A stretch of 64,000 nt of DNA from Parelaphostrongylus tenuis (lineage: Eukaryota > Nematoda > Chromadorea > Rhabditida > Metastrongylidae), in NCBI GenBank assembly GCA_019055375.1, contig JAHQIW010004459.1, positions 109,901 through 173,900 on the forward strand, given 5' to 3'. Under the pieces are notes generated by a model. The model searched no databases, was not told the origin of the DNA, and saw nothing but the letters and a program-made list of their open reading frames with translations. Positions 12,330-24,759 of this stretch are shown here, piece after piece (position 1 is the first letter of the stretch; each line of letters begins with the position of its first letter). The position numbers were made by a program, and so were the translations under genes.

Positions 12330-12640
12330 GGAGTTTGTACTGAGGGAGAAGACACGAGAGATACAGAAAGCGAGAGTGAAGACACAAGAGATAGACAGAG
12401 AAAGGACGTCATAAAAAAAAACAGAGAGATATTTGAATTGAAAATCAAAAGTAAAGGAAAATCAAAAAAGGCAAGAGAGACGAGGTGAGACCAAAGATGC
12501 TAGACAGGGAAGTCAACGAGAGGAAATAGAAAAAGAGAAACTTTGAAAGGGGAAATGCTTGCATTTAGATAAGGCAAACAGGAGAGAACGGAAGAAAGGA
12601 TGAATACATAAATGTGAGAACCCGAAGACATTGTTCAAGA
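12330..12640 (+). repeat. Purine-rich (GA) tract
   Basis: About 300 bp dominated by AGA/GAGA on the plus strand. No repeat period or reading frame stands out. Confidence 0.6.
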
Positions 12641-15109
12641 AAAGTTAGAGTTGGCTAATTTCAGACTAGAAGGATAAGGATAAAGCGTAACAATGTGAAT
12701 GGATAAGTGTGCTCTTCATAGTTCTCTCGTCGATGACTTATATGATAAAAAAACAAAGCTCTCGTCATGATTGTAACTCAAAGAGATGTAGCGCGACATT
12801 CGTGTATTCGATTTATCAATTCCGACGACCGTGGGAATAACTCGGTTTTCAGGAAGAATAGAGGATTGTTGCGATATATTTCTTCTGCGAAAAAGTCAGG
12901 ATTAAAAAAAATGTTCGCTTATACAATTCAACTTTTGAATGAAACTGATCTAACATGAACGAGGAAAAATGATACGCAACAAAATTGAGAACTGAATGAA
13001 CAATTTACTTAGGCGACTTTATAGAAACAGTTTTCTCTCTACTTTGGATTACAACCCCGATAATATACGGAGAACGCCGAAATTTTGTTGACACAATATT
13101 ACCGCCTGAAATAAGATATCTCCCAACCACTTCACGGTAGTCTTCACTCTCCCATTCATTTCGTACTCGATACTTACAGAGAACTCCTGAGACATTCGCG
13201 ACAAAACAGCGTTCTCATAAAAGCTGGAAATAAAAATATTGATATTTATGATGATAAGAAGAACGCTGTGAATAGAAGAAGAACGAATCAAGAACTCTTT
13301 CAATCAAATACATCATTATCCATCTCAGCGAAATAAAAAAAGGAGCTTCCTTGCGTCTATTACGTTATCGTGAGTGTAGAGACGAAGTCTTTTCAGTAGG
13401 GCAAGATTGCCACGGGAACAGACTCGGATCTCTGAGAAAAGGGAAAGCTTTTTTAATTAATTATCTACATTCAAGCCTCAATTTACCTCACTACTAAGTA
13501 ATTAGAAAAAAAAGCTTGATAGTCATTTTTATGATTTCAAGACATACATTATCGATAGGAATATTTCCTGAAAACTTCATATAGAAACCGCTCTTTATAT
13601 GTTGATTACACTTTACTAAGTTTTAAGCCCAAATAGCAACCCACACTAACTGTGACCACACAAAAGCATGAAATCAAAATGAATGAACGAAAGTATTCTG
13701 GAAAGCGATTGAAAAAATTTTGTAGAATCTATGAAAGCGATGATGAACAGGCTTGACAATTAAGAACATATATTTTTATCGCAAAATTCAACAGTGTCAT
13801 TATCTATACACATCTGGAATAGCCAAAAAAAAAAACTCATAAGCTTAAGAGGAAAACTTCTTGTCAACTTCGCATGCGAATGATTAATTGATTTTCCAGC
13901 TACACATGTGCTACAACAAAGTGTAAGAGCAATGCGGGAAGGAGTTGGGCGATTTATGACTAGAAAAAAGAAAAAAAATAGAGGGAAGCGAAGCGGAGGT
14001 GCATAGGTGGACAATAAGCTTGTTCGTTGTTCAACTGCACTGTAGGAAGAATTCTAGGCAATGCAAGAATATTAGTGCTATGTTTTAGATTGTGAAAGAT
14101 TTATAACCTTGGAATTACACAAACGGCAAACGTGAATAATGAATCTGGGATGACTATCGGACTGTCTCAAAAATTTATTAAGAGATCTTAGCTATCGTAG
14201 TTCAAAAAGATAATCTCTTAATAAAAGAGCAAATATGCAGCATCTCAGGCATTATTTGATTCAAAGCACTGCAGAAAGATACTATATGACACTTTGAAAT
14301 GAACGACTGATTAACAACTTTTGAAGATAACAAGGGTGATGGAGAAGATTCTGAGAGTTGACACGTGAGGAAATAAGCTCAGACGATTTACAGAAACAAG
14401 TGGAAAAGACAAAAGTGTGACAATGCCCCTAGTCAGTATACAAAGCACAACTTTTCGTGGGTCATTATCATATCCGATAATATAATCAAGAAAAATGGTA
14501 AAGGTGAGCAGTTAGAATTAAACTTTGAGAACTTCAATCCTGAATGGCTCCGATTTTTAAAAACAGTGAAGTGATGAACTGCTGGGCAGACTGAAAAATG
14601 AAAGCCTAGTCTTGGATTTTTCAACGATTCATACCTTTTTTTCAAGCTGTCCACTCAAAATAGCTACTCATACATTGCCTTCAAACACAACAATCCTAAG
14701 ATAGCAATCTATTCCACTTCAAAAACTGTTGGAAAATTAATCAATAAACAATCACGTAGAAAAATAGGCGGCATTCTGCAGGCTGTGTTAAATACACCAA
14801 AGGTTTCACTGCCCAGATTTTGGTGCGCTTTTATGCAAACGCCATTATTAAGGAAATTCATGTCGACTAGAGTTCTTGATTCAATCATTGAGGGCTTTCT
14901 CAATTCTCACGAAATGCGCCAAATGTCAATAAATGGTAAATTTTTGGAAGTTCGGTATTTGTACTTATAATCATATTAAAGCATGGTTCAATCAAAACAG
15001 CGGGAACTCAAATCTAGAACATCTCCCGGCTGCACGCTTGTTTAACTCATGATGCAAATTTCTCAGTGCATTTCTAATGCAAACATCGTTCATTATTTTC
15101 ATACGACCC

Positions 15110-15245
15110 CTACTTACGCCTACTATGTTGGCCTCAGCACTTCTTGCATTCGGTTCGTTTCCTTGCATCCATCATCCGAGATGACCAGCGAGCCTTCATT
15201 ACGTGTAAATTTGAGTGCTGCTTGAGGATTTCCCTTCTAAAGATA
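15110..15245 (-). mobile_element. Possible SINE S2 fragment
   Basis: CTCAGCACTTCTTGCATTCG followed by GTTCGTTTCC resembles the S2 body 5' half. The rest has diverged beyond recognition. Confidence 0.3.
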
Positions 15246-15249
15246 TTCA

Positions 15250-16870
15250 CTGAATGCCAGTACAGTCGTTTCTTTTTTACACTTCTGGAATACCCATAGC
15301 GTTCCCAACTGAATTCCAGAAAGTGAGCTCTCTAGAAGAAGTCTGGTGTCGACTTCTTGACGAGGTATCCAGCATAGTGTTCGTGATAAACGACATCACC
15401 TAGTACCTTGCCACTTTGGTACACTAGAGTTTCATATGAAAAACTTTATAGAGTTGCATGCGATAAATTTTCATATTAAAATAGTCTACTTATTGACTTG
15501 GATCGAATTAGACAGTTAGACGGAAGAAAATGGATTACTGGCGTGGCTGTTTTCTATATCCGTTTGCGCGTGCTCCTCCAAGATAGTCTTCCATTATCAG
15601 ACAACATTAAAAACCGTGTAAAACCCAACAATAAAAACCGTGTAAAACCTATCAGGAAGAACACTCTATACTACTGTTCGTAATTCTTCGTCAAGTGAGT
15701 GTTAGATCTGGAAATCCGTGCCGATGCTTTTGGCTCGCGCCGCGGAATTCTGATATCACTTCAGAGTCGTGACCGTTATACCTTTCGGGCTTATCTGGGC
15801 CTAAAGGCATGCTTCTAAGACTTTTCGACTTTCCATCTAGGTGTTTTCTTATGCGGACATAAAATGATCTGGTCGTTTCGCGTGTCTATTCGTCACCACA
15901 TCTCCTACGAGGGATCAGGCATGTTGTACCTGGACTCATGCAGTTTCCCTCTCTACCATCCGACATATCACAGTCCTTGTTTTACGCAGTCGATCGTGCA
16001 GGCGGTTGCGCATCAATTGGCGACGAAATGAGACAAGTTGAATTTTACAAATCCTTATAGAGTTTCCCAGAGCACTGTTCTTTTAACATCTTTTGATCAC
16101 AGCGCTTATTCCGTTTGATATATAGGATAGTTTCCAAGCCACCTTCTGATTTGAGTTTGGCCTGCTATTAAGCTCATCATAGAACTTATTTCTCCTGTCC
16201 ACCCTATAGTTAATGGATACTTTTTCGTAGCAGTTTAAGATCCCCTGGATCTTAGATTAAGATTTAAGAGTTTAAGAGTTTAAGATATTTTCCCACTAAT
16301 CGTAGTGTCTCCTTTCTCTCTCCTACTCCCGTGCAAACATTTGTTGCTGTTCGATACATGCTTCAGACAAGTACTTTTTTCGTGGGAATAGGATGAGCAG
16401 AGAAGGTGCACTAATTAGTTCTGATTGCTTAGCTTTCGACACTGTTTCACAAAGTAGCCACCTTCGGTAAACGCTTACTAGACGTTGAAGGAAGGAAGCC
16501 AATTCTCCTTGGATTTTCTTCATGTGAACTCAATATCTTTTCCTGTTCACTGTACAGCTCAGAAAAGGATCCATCTCCTCATGTGCAGAGACAGCAAAAC
16601 AATGCTTTACAGCTAGGAACTAGGCTTCCACCTTAGACATGAAGACAATGGTAGGACTTGGTGCTGAACGTTACTCCTTGGCCAACCGTCAAACCTATGC
16701 TAAATATCTGTCTCCTGACCACCTAAAGACTGATCAGCTCACATTATATAACGAGTTGCTCCTGTCTGCTGCGTCTCATTAGGTTTATTGCAGAAAGGTC
16801 AGAAAGTTTTCAATATAGACTGGGTAGTGAGAAGTTTTTACAATTTTTTTCAGTTATTTCAACAGTAATT
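15250..16870. other. Possible decayed retroelement, not classified
   Basis: 15.68-16.56 kb is less AT-rich and the minus strand has interrupted protein-like stretches (FLQRLVSVYRRWLLCETV near 16,430-16,490). I could not assign a family. A 17-bp direct repeat AAAAACCGTGTAAAACC occurs at 15,608 and 15,632. Confidence 0.25.
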
Positions 16871-17010
16871 CCTACTTTCTTCTTGAGCCAGGCGCGAGGT
16901 GCTATAATATTCTTCATTCAGCAGCTGACGTTTCGGAAGTTAGCCTTCTTCAGAGTTTGAAAAGGTCAAATTGTCCGCAATCTAATCAGTTAAACACTTC
17001 CATTGCTCGT
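16870..17010. repeat. F4-related block
   Basis: GCAGCTGACGTTTCGGAAGT and CTTCTTCAGAGTTTGAAAAG match the F4 left part. No partner arm found nearby. Confidence 0.45.
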
Positions 17011-17369
17011 TCAGAAAAAATCACCAGATCTAGATTCCAATCGCATCAAGCACAAAATCAACTCTTAGCATGCTCACCGCTTTTCTTGTATGTGTTTCAC
17101 TGAGTGATTCAAATGGAGATCGGAGATTAAATAGTCTCGTAATGTACCCTACCCATCAAAACAACACTCTTTGTATTGGCTCATATCACGACTGATAACG
17201 AGGCATTCTTCCCTGCAATCTTTAGTCGGAATGGTCGCGTTAATCTAGAAGGCTTCTAAAATCTTTTGCTCTGATGCCTTATGTTGCTGCGCAAGGATAA
17301 TGACTTCTATATCAGACGAGGTGGTTTTCTGGTGTAGACGAGGTCGTTGAACGACCTTGTCGAGAATGT

Positions 17370-17660
17370 TTCTCAATTCACTTAGTCTCCTTGAAACGTT
17401 TCACGGCTCTGTGGCACTTGGTTTGAAATTATTCGACTTTAACAACTTCGGCCGCTTTCATTCTCACATTGTGCAATTCAGCTACTGCGATGCATTGATT
17501 TTTACGACCCATAAATTCAGCACAATTAAAAATAAGAAAATTCTAGAATGAAATTGAACAAAGAATTTTTTTTCAAATTATCAGCATCAAGGAAGTATTG
17601 TATCAGTGCTAAAATTAACAAAAAACAAGATTGTCTGCATTTCATACGCACCCTATATAA
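17370..17660 (-). pseudogene. 5' fragment of the same Tc1/mariner family as 29.1-30.2 kb
   Basis: On the minus strand a start MGRKNQCIAVAELHN and its leader align with the 30.0-30.25 kb element, including the outer end near 17,655 (GGGTGCGTATGAAAT). Only the first part is present and it abuts a TA-rich microsatellite. Confidence 0.6.
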
Positions 17661-17800
17661 GTACATGTACATATCTATATATGTCGTGTATATATGTGTA
17701 TAATATACATGTATATATATATATATAAATGTATATATATATATTTGCATGTGTGCACATTGTATATATATATATTATATATATGATATTTATACATCAC
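17650..17800. repeat. TA-rich microsatellite
   Basis: Alternating TATA/TGTA with short interruptions, directly after the mariner fragment end. Confidence 0.8.
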
Positions 17801-18591
17801 TCCTACAATCAAATGATTAGGAGATATACGGGATGCGTTCGTGATCGCTTTATGCAAATGAGACTTGCGTCCATCTCAGAGCATTGAACTTAAGCCATCC
17901 TCCTACATGATGAATGTCGAAAAGTTTCCTTATGGGGAAAGATGTTACAAAACGTCCGTACACAAAGTGCGATGCTAAGCATTTTTTGATTGAACAAAGC
18001 CCAGTGTGGAAAACTTTGACAAGAGAGTCTAGGGGATGATTACAGAGGAAAATTGAGCCCAGAGATTACCTAGGATTGAGCAAAACGTCCTGGGAATTTT
18101 TTGAAAGTTCAGTTTTCATGCGCAAACTAACAACAAAAACAACAATAACTATTGTGCAAAATACAGATCACCATTGTAAACGACTTTCTGCCATCGTTCT
18201 GAAATTAATGTATTACATAAATTATACAAAACTTTCAAAGAAAAACGACACAAAGACGTCAAAAAAAAAGAACTTCCATTGATTTCAGAAACTCTTTGCT
18301 CAACCCAATGAATTTTAATGAAAGGTTAAAAACAAATTAAAACTGGTATAGCTTAATCTCGGTAAAGCACCTATTGAAAAGTTGTGTAGTAGGAACTATG
18401 GACTGTTCATTGAAATTGAACATATAATTCTACCGATACTTCTACCGACATGCAATCAGTTTTAAGCATAAATAATTATGACTACTTCAGAGGCTTCAAT
18501 GGCAGCCGCCATATGGACAAGTAAGTCATCACCTTACTGGAAATGAAGGAGATTACTTTATTTGTGTAGTTTGATAAATATAACCACAGAA

Positions 18592-21180
18592 TACATATCT
18601 ATCACCTGCATCGCCTGCCGTGCCTTTAACCGTCGAGTGATTCAAGCAGGCACCTACAATACTTGAATTTCTCCCTATCGCGTGCAAAAGTGGACAATGG
18701 GTCCTCCACGCTTCATGATGTCGTTGAGCATCTTTCTTCTAGGGTTTTCTTGCCTAAATCAAACCAACGGGTTGATGGTCTTCCTGTGGAGCTCTCGGCG
18801 TTCCCACGAATCCACCCGGTAACGGCTTTGGTCCATCGGTTGTCGTTATGACTCATTAGATTATATGCATATCTGACTCACCTTATCTTCGATATCTGGA
18901 GTGAAGAACGGCATCTTTGATCTTTGACCGCTGAAGTTAAACGGAACCTCTCATCCTTGCTCTCATTTGCGAGATACGGGATACTCTCAGCATAGACTTT
19001 TCGACTGTACGTTCAAATCCCAAGTTACGATCACGCTTCTGACGCCTGCGTTAAGCAAGGAGTATGAGTTCTGTGATCGTGTTGATGTGGTTTATAGCAC
19101 ATAATCCTTTTCGGAAATCTGTTTGTTCCTATGAATACCCTCCAGCAGCAGAACTGGTCTGCGAATCCTGCTCAGAATGATTTAAGTGAAGAATTTATAG
19201 GGAACGGACATCAAGCAGACTGAGCGATAATTCCCTGTGTCGTGGAAATCCTTTTTTTTTGAAAAAATATGAAAGGTAACGAGTGAAGAGCCAGCCAATA
19301 TGCTAATGAGAAGTGGCGGTAGGTTTTTCTGGTGCTCTGGTCTTATCCTGCCTGGACCGGATGCTGTTCTACTCTTCACTGATGAAAGAGCGTGCCGGAA
19401 TCTGACGACAAACTCATCCCTTTCAGTTCGTACGACGATAAGAGGAAATGGCTAGTAAGGAAGTCCGAGTAGTGATCGCGGATGATTTTCTCCATTGTCA
19501 TCCTACAGATTGTAAGTGTCCCGTCAGGGCGTCGGAGTGCAATCGCCTTGGTCTTGCAAATGGCGAAGCTTTGTGGGCTTTGCAAATGCTCTTCGAAGCT
19601 TCTGCATCTTCGGCCGTAACTGGTGCTCCTATTTGCTTGAGGTCTTCTTGTATCGCTTCTCTACAGCGTTTCGCAAGCTTGGGTCTGAGGTTTCGATAAC
19701 CTGTGGCACGTGGGATTCCACGTAGACGTTACAGCTGAAGTGTCTGCCAAGACAAGCGTCTCTTCGTGAATTCAGGACTCTCGGCTTTCATCGTACACGT
19801 GAAGATACTCTACGAACCGGTTGTGTTCTTCGTCGATGTAGTCGACAACGGTATTTACCCAGGAGCAGACAGATGATTTTAATACATTCCATTTTATGTG
19901 TAGTTCTGAGACTTCGTTGTTTAAATCTAGCGGCTTTCTCTGCTTTCCGGGAAAATGAATGTTACGCGAAGGAGGCCATGGTCTGATTCCGCGTAGAACT
20001 TAGGAACAAGAGTAACATTGGTCAGGCAGAACCTTCGATTTACTAAGATGCAGTCTATTTCATTGTGGTACTTTTATTTGAGAGACTCCCACGTCCGTCG
20101 TTGATAATGATGCTTTTGAATTGCGAGTTACCATGGACGGTTTGGGTCGTCATGATAAACTCGGATAGCCTCTCACCCTGTTCATTTCATTCTAGTCCGT
20201 GGGTCCCAATGTGATGTACTTCAGACGTTCTTTTGGGTCCAGTTTTCGCATTAAAATCTATATTAATGACTTTGAAGAATGTACAGTCTTTCTGAATAAT
20301 TTTTCAAGTTCGATATAGAACGATTCGACTTCGTCTTCGTCACAGTTTGATGTTGGTGCGTAAGCAACGAAGATGGTCAAAGCCGGCATTGAACCACATC
20401 GTTTCATCCGTTATCGTCTGATACGGGTTGTTAGTTGTTCAAATGAATCGTGTTTACAGTTAATTCGATTTGACGACGACGCCAACACCACCGATACCTC
20501 TGCTATCGCATGTTCCAAAGAACAGTTCTTCTCCGGTGTCATAAACAGCGTGGAGAGGATGGCGTCTTTTCGTCTAAGCCAGGACAATGGCGTCGTGCCT
20601 TATCGTTCTTGCTTGAATCAATAAATCTTCTACAGCGGATTCGTGAGCAAGGGTTCTTGCATTGTAGGTACAGAACGTCATTTTAGTCCGTTTCGATCTT
20701 GGCAGCCTAATTTGGCCCTGAGATTTTAGTAGCCTCTCCGTAATCGTCCTACCTGGCGCTGCCGTACCAGGGGCTCTTTCGGGGTCAGGGGAATGAGGCC
20801 CATATTTATCGCTGTTTTTAGCATTTTGATACCAAACGTATAGCTTGCATGGCTCTAAATGTGGGGGCTGGATGCTCACGAGTAGCTTACCAGTCTCTCT
20901 CGGAGGAGGAAGAGGAGCTTATTCGTTGGAGGCGACTCCTAAGCGCCTCCCGTGTACTTCCTAGTCGTTTAAGTTCAGACTTTTGGCCGACTTGACTCGT
21001 AGAAATTAGAGTTTTGTCAAGTCGGCGCTGCAGAAGCAGGGAACTCATCTCGTGAATTCACCTGCGTCTCTGGGAAGCACGCGGTCGGTCATGGTTCGCC
21101 TTTAATTCCCCCTATCCACCACCTGGGGACGCGCCATGTGCCCTCGCGACTAACCGAGCGGGATCCTCAAAAGAGAAAGA
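18592..21180 (-). mobile_element. Decayed RTE-clade non-LTR retrotransposon
   Basis: Minus strand, 5' to 3': a leader from about 21,180; the apurinic endonuclease start MTFCTYNARTLAHESAVEDL (from about 20,681); a linker piece at 19,376-19,585 (ALRRPDGTLTICRMTMEK); early reverse transcriptase at 19,182-19,379 (MKSRTASGPGRIRPEHQKNL, GNYRSVCL); then a jump to the C-terminal NDNRWTKAVTGWI segment (18,650-18,860) and the 3' end GATGCAGGTGATA at about 18,596. The reverse transcriptase palm is missing, which explains a length of about 2.6 kb instead of about 3.2 kb. Frames are broken throughout. Confidence 0.8.
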
Positions 21181-21879
21181 TCCGTGTCATGGGATATTCA
21201 CCAGAAGTTGACAATATCAGAAGCTTTACCATGCCATACATTACTACATGTTCTTTCTCATATCAAAACTTTTCCACGAAAATTTAAAGGTTTTTGAAGG
21301 AAGTAAGAAAGTGTGTTTACTACCATGTTCGGAACAACTTATGTCCTATTGAATCTAGTTACGAGCGGAAAAAACTGATATTTGGAGTCCTGAAAGCGGA
21401 AGTCCGTCATGAAAAACAAGCAAACTTTCATCTTTTTGGCAACAACACATCGGCTTCTAGAGCTTGATTTCGATTAAAAGAATTTGATACGTAATGAGAT
21501 ATTCTAAGTTAAATGCTTTAATATCCTCTCCCAATTGCGGAATACAAATGTGAAGGCAAGAAAAACTTTTTTGAACCATTCTGAAAGAAGAACCGTGATT
21601 CGGTTAGACAATCCGGTAACGTTAAGCGACTACTGTGGGGCTTCGCCAGGGCTGACTAAGCCACTAAGCCAATAGCTGGATGCACTTTTCTTATTTCTCT
21701 GGGTCTATGTTGGATGGACCGTTTGTTTTCCACTCTGCAGCTAAATGGGCTTTTCACTTTTCACGCTGCATTGAAAGAGAAGTTTTCGTCCTCACTCCAT
21801 AGCTGCATGGATTCTTCGCTTTTATTAGGCCTTCTCATAAGTTTTGGCATCAGAGCAATAAACACCAACTTTATTATCC

Positions 21880-22400
21880 ACTTATTATTGTGCTGATTGT
21901 CGCGTGACCCCAGTCAAAATAGTCGTCCATGCCCTCGATAGTCAAAGTCGGACCCTCCTCAGTTGGTTCGATGCCGCCCTCCCGATCAACTTTACGTGGA
22001 TGTCCGAAGCGTAGCTGGTTCTTCAAGTTGCTTTCACCGCGGCAATTCTCAACAAAAACCAAAACGTAGAAAAAAACGAAGCGTTGTTCTCCTGAACACA
22101 AATCCTTGAGCCTTTGCACGATTAATGTTCTCGAAGTAGGTCTGTGCATCGCGTCCCAATTCGTACTCGTAGAGAGCAAGTTTTGTTGGTTGTGCAGATC
22201 AATGCCACTATTCTGCATATCACGGTATGAAACTCGTGCCGGTGGCCATGCTCGAATGAAACCACTACTATGGACGACAACCGCGAGAAGACGAGACGAA
22301 TGGAAAATGTGCTGGAATCCGCACAATTCGTGAAGACGGACCGTTCAAGTCAAAGAGCAAATTGTGATATAGGCTCCTCTAAGAGGCGATAATGCGATAA
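21880..22400 (-). pseudogene. Mariner-type transposase N-terminal fragment
   Basis: Minus-strand translation contains GESNLKNQ, HPRKVDRE, PTLT and GHATISTI in order, the DNA-binding half of a mariner transposase (typically ENQPRSGRPRKVDRE...). The frame upstream does not match the family and no catalytic half follows, so it is a remnant. Confidence 0.6.
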
Positions 22401-22774
22401 GTATGGACAATTTCGTACCAAAAGAAAGCTTAGAAAACCCTGCACAAAGCGGTTATGAGTTACTGCCTGAGAGATAGCAGAAATGTGTCTAGATTGATGA
22501 CTTGAATAGTGTTGTTAAGCATTCTAATTACTTTTGGTCAATAAATTTGATGTTTATTGCTCTAGTGGCAAAACTTAAGAGAAAACTCAATATTGTGTCC
22601 TCAGACAGAATACCGTGACACCGGCTGTCTCTGAGCAAATCGTTGACTTGTTAAACACCAAAATTCGCAGCCATATTTTAGTCGCTGTTATGACATCATC
22701 AGGTAAATAATTGTTGACTCATAAAGTTAGGCAGAAAAATGTATCATTCAAAACTCCTCTATCCATGAATTAGC

Positions 22775-23175
22775 TTACGTCTAGAAAACTTCTATAATTC
22801 ACAAATGTTTCTTTGCAAGCCAGTGCAAGATCTTTTCAATAAAACTTATTCTGACAGCTGACGTTTCGCCGATCTCTCCTTCTTTAAAGCATGGAAAGAC
22901 TGAATTGCCTAGAATCCAGTTAGCCAAACACCCTATTACGTCAACACAAAAAATCACAAAACCTTGATTTTATCGAGAGCAAAACAACTTTCCACAAACT
23001 TAGTGAATGGACGAGTGAGAATCTAGATTCAGTAGTTTCTTTTGTAGAAATATGAAGGTGTTTGACTGGGTCGTATGCACACAACCAAATCTTTCCAGGC
23101 TCTGAAAAAGGCGAGACTAGCGAAACGACAGCTGTTAGAAGAAATTGTAGTACAGCAACTTCGTGTTTGACTTTA
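22775..23175. repeat. Element with inverted GCTGACGTTTCG / CGAAACGACAGC blocks (F4)
   Basis: CAGCTGACGTTTCGCCGATC (22,856) and CGAAACGACAGCTGTTAGAA (about 23,122) are an inverted pair bracketing a unique centre. Related single blocks are at 16,880-17,010 and 48,030-48,150. Confidence 0.55.
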
Positions 23176-23455
23176 CCACTTTATTTGAGTGTATTTTTCC
23201 TATGCGGGCTCCAGTACTTCTAGCATTCACTTCGTCTCCTCTCTAATATCGCTCGTTTGAGGAGTTCATCTTCTTCGCGAATGCCGTAGAATATTGGTCG
23301 AGCACATCTTGCAATTTAAAAGACGACCAGGCTGGGATGTTCCGTAAGGTGTTCGTTTATTGACAGTTGAAGAGTGTTGAAGAGGGGATGGGGGAGGGGG
23401 AGACCGACCCGCGCCGATCATTAGATACTTAGCCATGGCTTCCTCTCCCTCCTTG
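23175..23455 (-). mobile_element. SINE family S2 copy, degraded head
   Basis: The plus strand carries CAGTACTTCTAGCATTCACT and a downstream CATCTTCTTCGCGAATGCCG, matching the S2 body in reverse; the head region is G-rich and rearranged. Confidence 0.55.
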
Positions 23456-24003
23456 TTTGGCTTACAGAAAATTAGTCTTGGTAATTACAGAAAAAATCTT
23501 ATTTTCACATAAGGAAGCGCCTGACAGCGATACTTCCCGAGTTTGTTGTTTATAGAGAACGGTCTTTCTTCTAATCATGAGGATTATGACAATTCTTTGT
23601 ATATCACGTAAAAGAACGGTTGTTGCCTGAAAATCATTTTTTGAGCCATCCATATGGTCTGTTATGGGCACTTATGTAGTGCAATACGCGTGTTTCGGCC
23701 TTCCAGCCTCGTCAGTTATACGGTGCCTTTCGTCTGAACCGATCCCTTTTGGGAGAGATTTCCCTTATCTAGACGAACCACAGACGTATAATTTACACGC
23801 GTCGTCAAGTGATTAAAATCACCGAATGGTTAGTGTTCTACACTCGACTGCTTTTGGCTCGTAATTGTGAAATGTCATATCATCCGTTTTAAGCGTTTTC
23901 TTAAAACCACGCTGAAATTTCAATATGCCTGATAAAGATGTTTGAAATGAACTATACTTCTGCTATCGACTGCTTTTTTTTTTGATTTTTTTTTACAGGG
24001 AGG

Positions 24004-24051
24004 GTGCTACTGATGAGTCCCAATAGGACGAAATAGGCGCCTATATAGCAC
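24004..24051 (+). ncRNA. Hammerhead ribozyme motif, copy A (type I)
   Basis: Stem I GTGCTA (24,004-24,009) pairs with TAGCAC (24,046-24,051). Core CTGATGA 24,010-24,016; stem II GTCC/GGAC (24,017-24,020, 24,026-24,029) with loop CAATA; GAAA 24,030-24,033; stem III palindrome TAGGCGCCTA 24,034-24,043; then TA with predicted cleavage after 24,045. Stem III is too short to close a good hairpin alone and, being self-complementary, could pair between two molecules, as in other minimal type I hammerheads. Confidence 0.88.
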
Positions 24052-24286
24052 TAGACCTATGGCTCAAAATATGTCACATCCTTATCAGATTAAATCATTT
24101 TGAGCGGGTCTGTAAAAAAAGCAGTCGATAGCAGAAGTATAGTTCATTTTAAAAGCCGTAAGCTCGACTGCCGGTCACCACAAAGTCAGGTAATAACATC
24201 ATCCTACTTTGGGTGCTTAATTTTACTCGGCGTCGGTTCCTTTGGAGGATTGTTTCACCTCAAGGGATCGACGGAACCGAGGGAGG

Positions 24287-24334
24287 GTGCTACTGATGAG
24301 TCTCAATAGGACGAAATAGGCGCCTATATAGCAC
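24287..24334 (+). ncRNA. Hammerhead ribozyme motif, copy B (type I)
   Basis: Same structure as copy A: stem I 24,287-24,292 with 24,329-24,334; CTGATGA 24,293-24,299; GAAA 24,313-24,316; predicted cleavage after 24,328. One C to T change in stem II (GTCT opposite GGAC) leaves a pairable T-G, so the fold is kept. It lies 283 nt from copy A in the same orientation. Confidence 0.88.
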
Positions 24335-24684
24335 TAGACCTATGGCTCAAAATATGTCACATCCTTAAAGATGTTTGAGTCATGCATGTGGCCTGTTATA
24401 GGACCTTATACAGGGAGAACATGTGTGTAGAAACTGAAAGGATTGGCTCAGACGATAGGCATTTGTGCAATTGACGAGGCTGGAAGACCGAAAAGCGTGT
24501 ATTGCACTGTATAAGTGCCCATAACATACCACATGCTCAGAAGTAATAACCAGACATATTAAAACTAGAGCGTGATTTCGAGAAAACACTCGAAAAGGAC
24601 GGCAGTTGTTGAGCAAATGATAAACAATACAATCGACAGTTCTTTAGTATAGCAGAAAAAGTGAATACTGCGGCAGGGCAAGGG

Positions 24685-24755
24685 CTTCGCTAGTACAATG
24701 GTTAGAGTGCCTCCGGTAAAGGTGAAAAGCAGGTTGAATTTTCGTCTGAGGTTTC
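24685..24755 (+). pseudogene. Degenerate tRNA-like sequence
   Basis: Box A-like CGCTAGTACAATGGTTAGAG and a ruined box B (CAGGTTGAATTTTCG). A weak relic of a tRNA-derived repeat. Confidence 0.35.
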
Positions 24756-24759
24756 AAGT

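Larger units (their letters stand above)
11040..15100. other. Stretch without recognised gene
   Basis: Contains the tRNA-like fragment at 12.03 kb and the purine tract at 12.3 kb. A plus-strand frame open over about 14,640-14,970 (FWCAFMQTPLLRKFMSTRVL) is not recognised and is not longer than chance allows. Confidence 0.5.
23933..24378 (+). mobile_element. Composite hammerhead-ribozyme element (tandem, with inverted head)
   Basis: Bounded by a 13-bp direct repeat taaagatgtttga at 23,933-23,945 and 24,366-24,378. Left to right: 23,946-23,973 is an exact inverted copy (28 nt) of the start of the element found at 24,121-24,148; then a T-rich run; then the 3' part of one unit with a hammerhead core; an 18-nt spacer; then a nearly full unit (24,109-24,365) with a second core. 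If one copy of the duplication and the insert are removed, the flanks join into a fold-back element seen elsewhere in the window (for example near 58,060-58,100), so this is an insertion into that element. An inverted partial unit followed by direct units is a form typical of Penelope-like terminal repeats; that class is an inference. Confidence 0.85.
23462..24616. repeat. Fold-back element cluster hosting the hammerhead composite
   Basis: CGTGTTTCGGCCTTCCAGCC...GTCAG (23,690-23,725) and its inverse near 24,475-24,510 are family arms, as are the GTGCCCATAACA-type ends (inverse near 23,660, direct near 24,519). The hammerhead composite (23,946-24,365) interrupts this unit. Confidence 0.65.

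Noticed and set aside
20373..20624. Plus-strand open frame
   Set aside because: Antisense shadow of the RTE endonuclease region.
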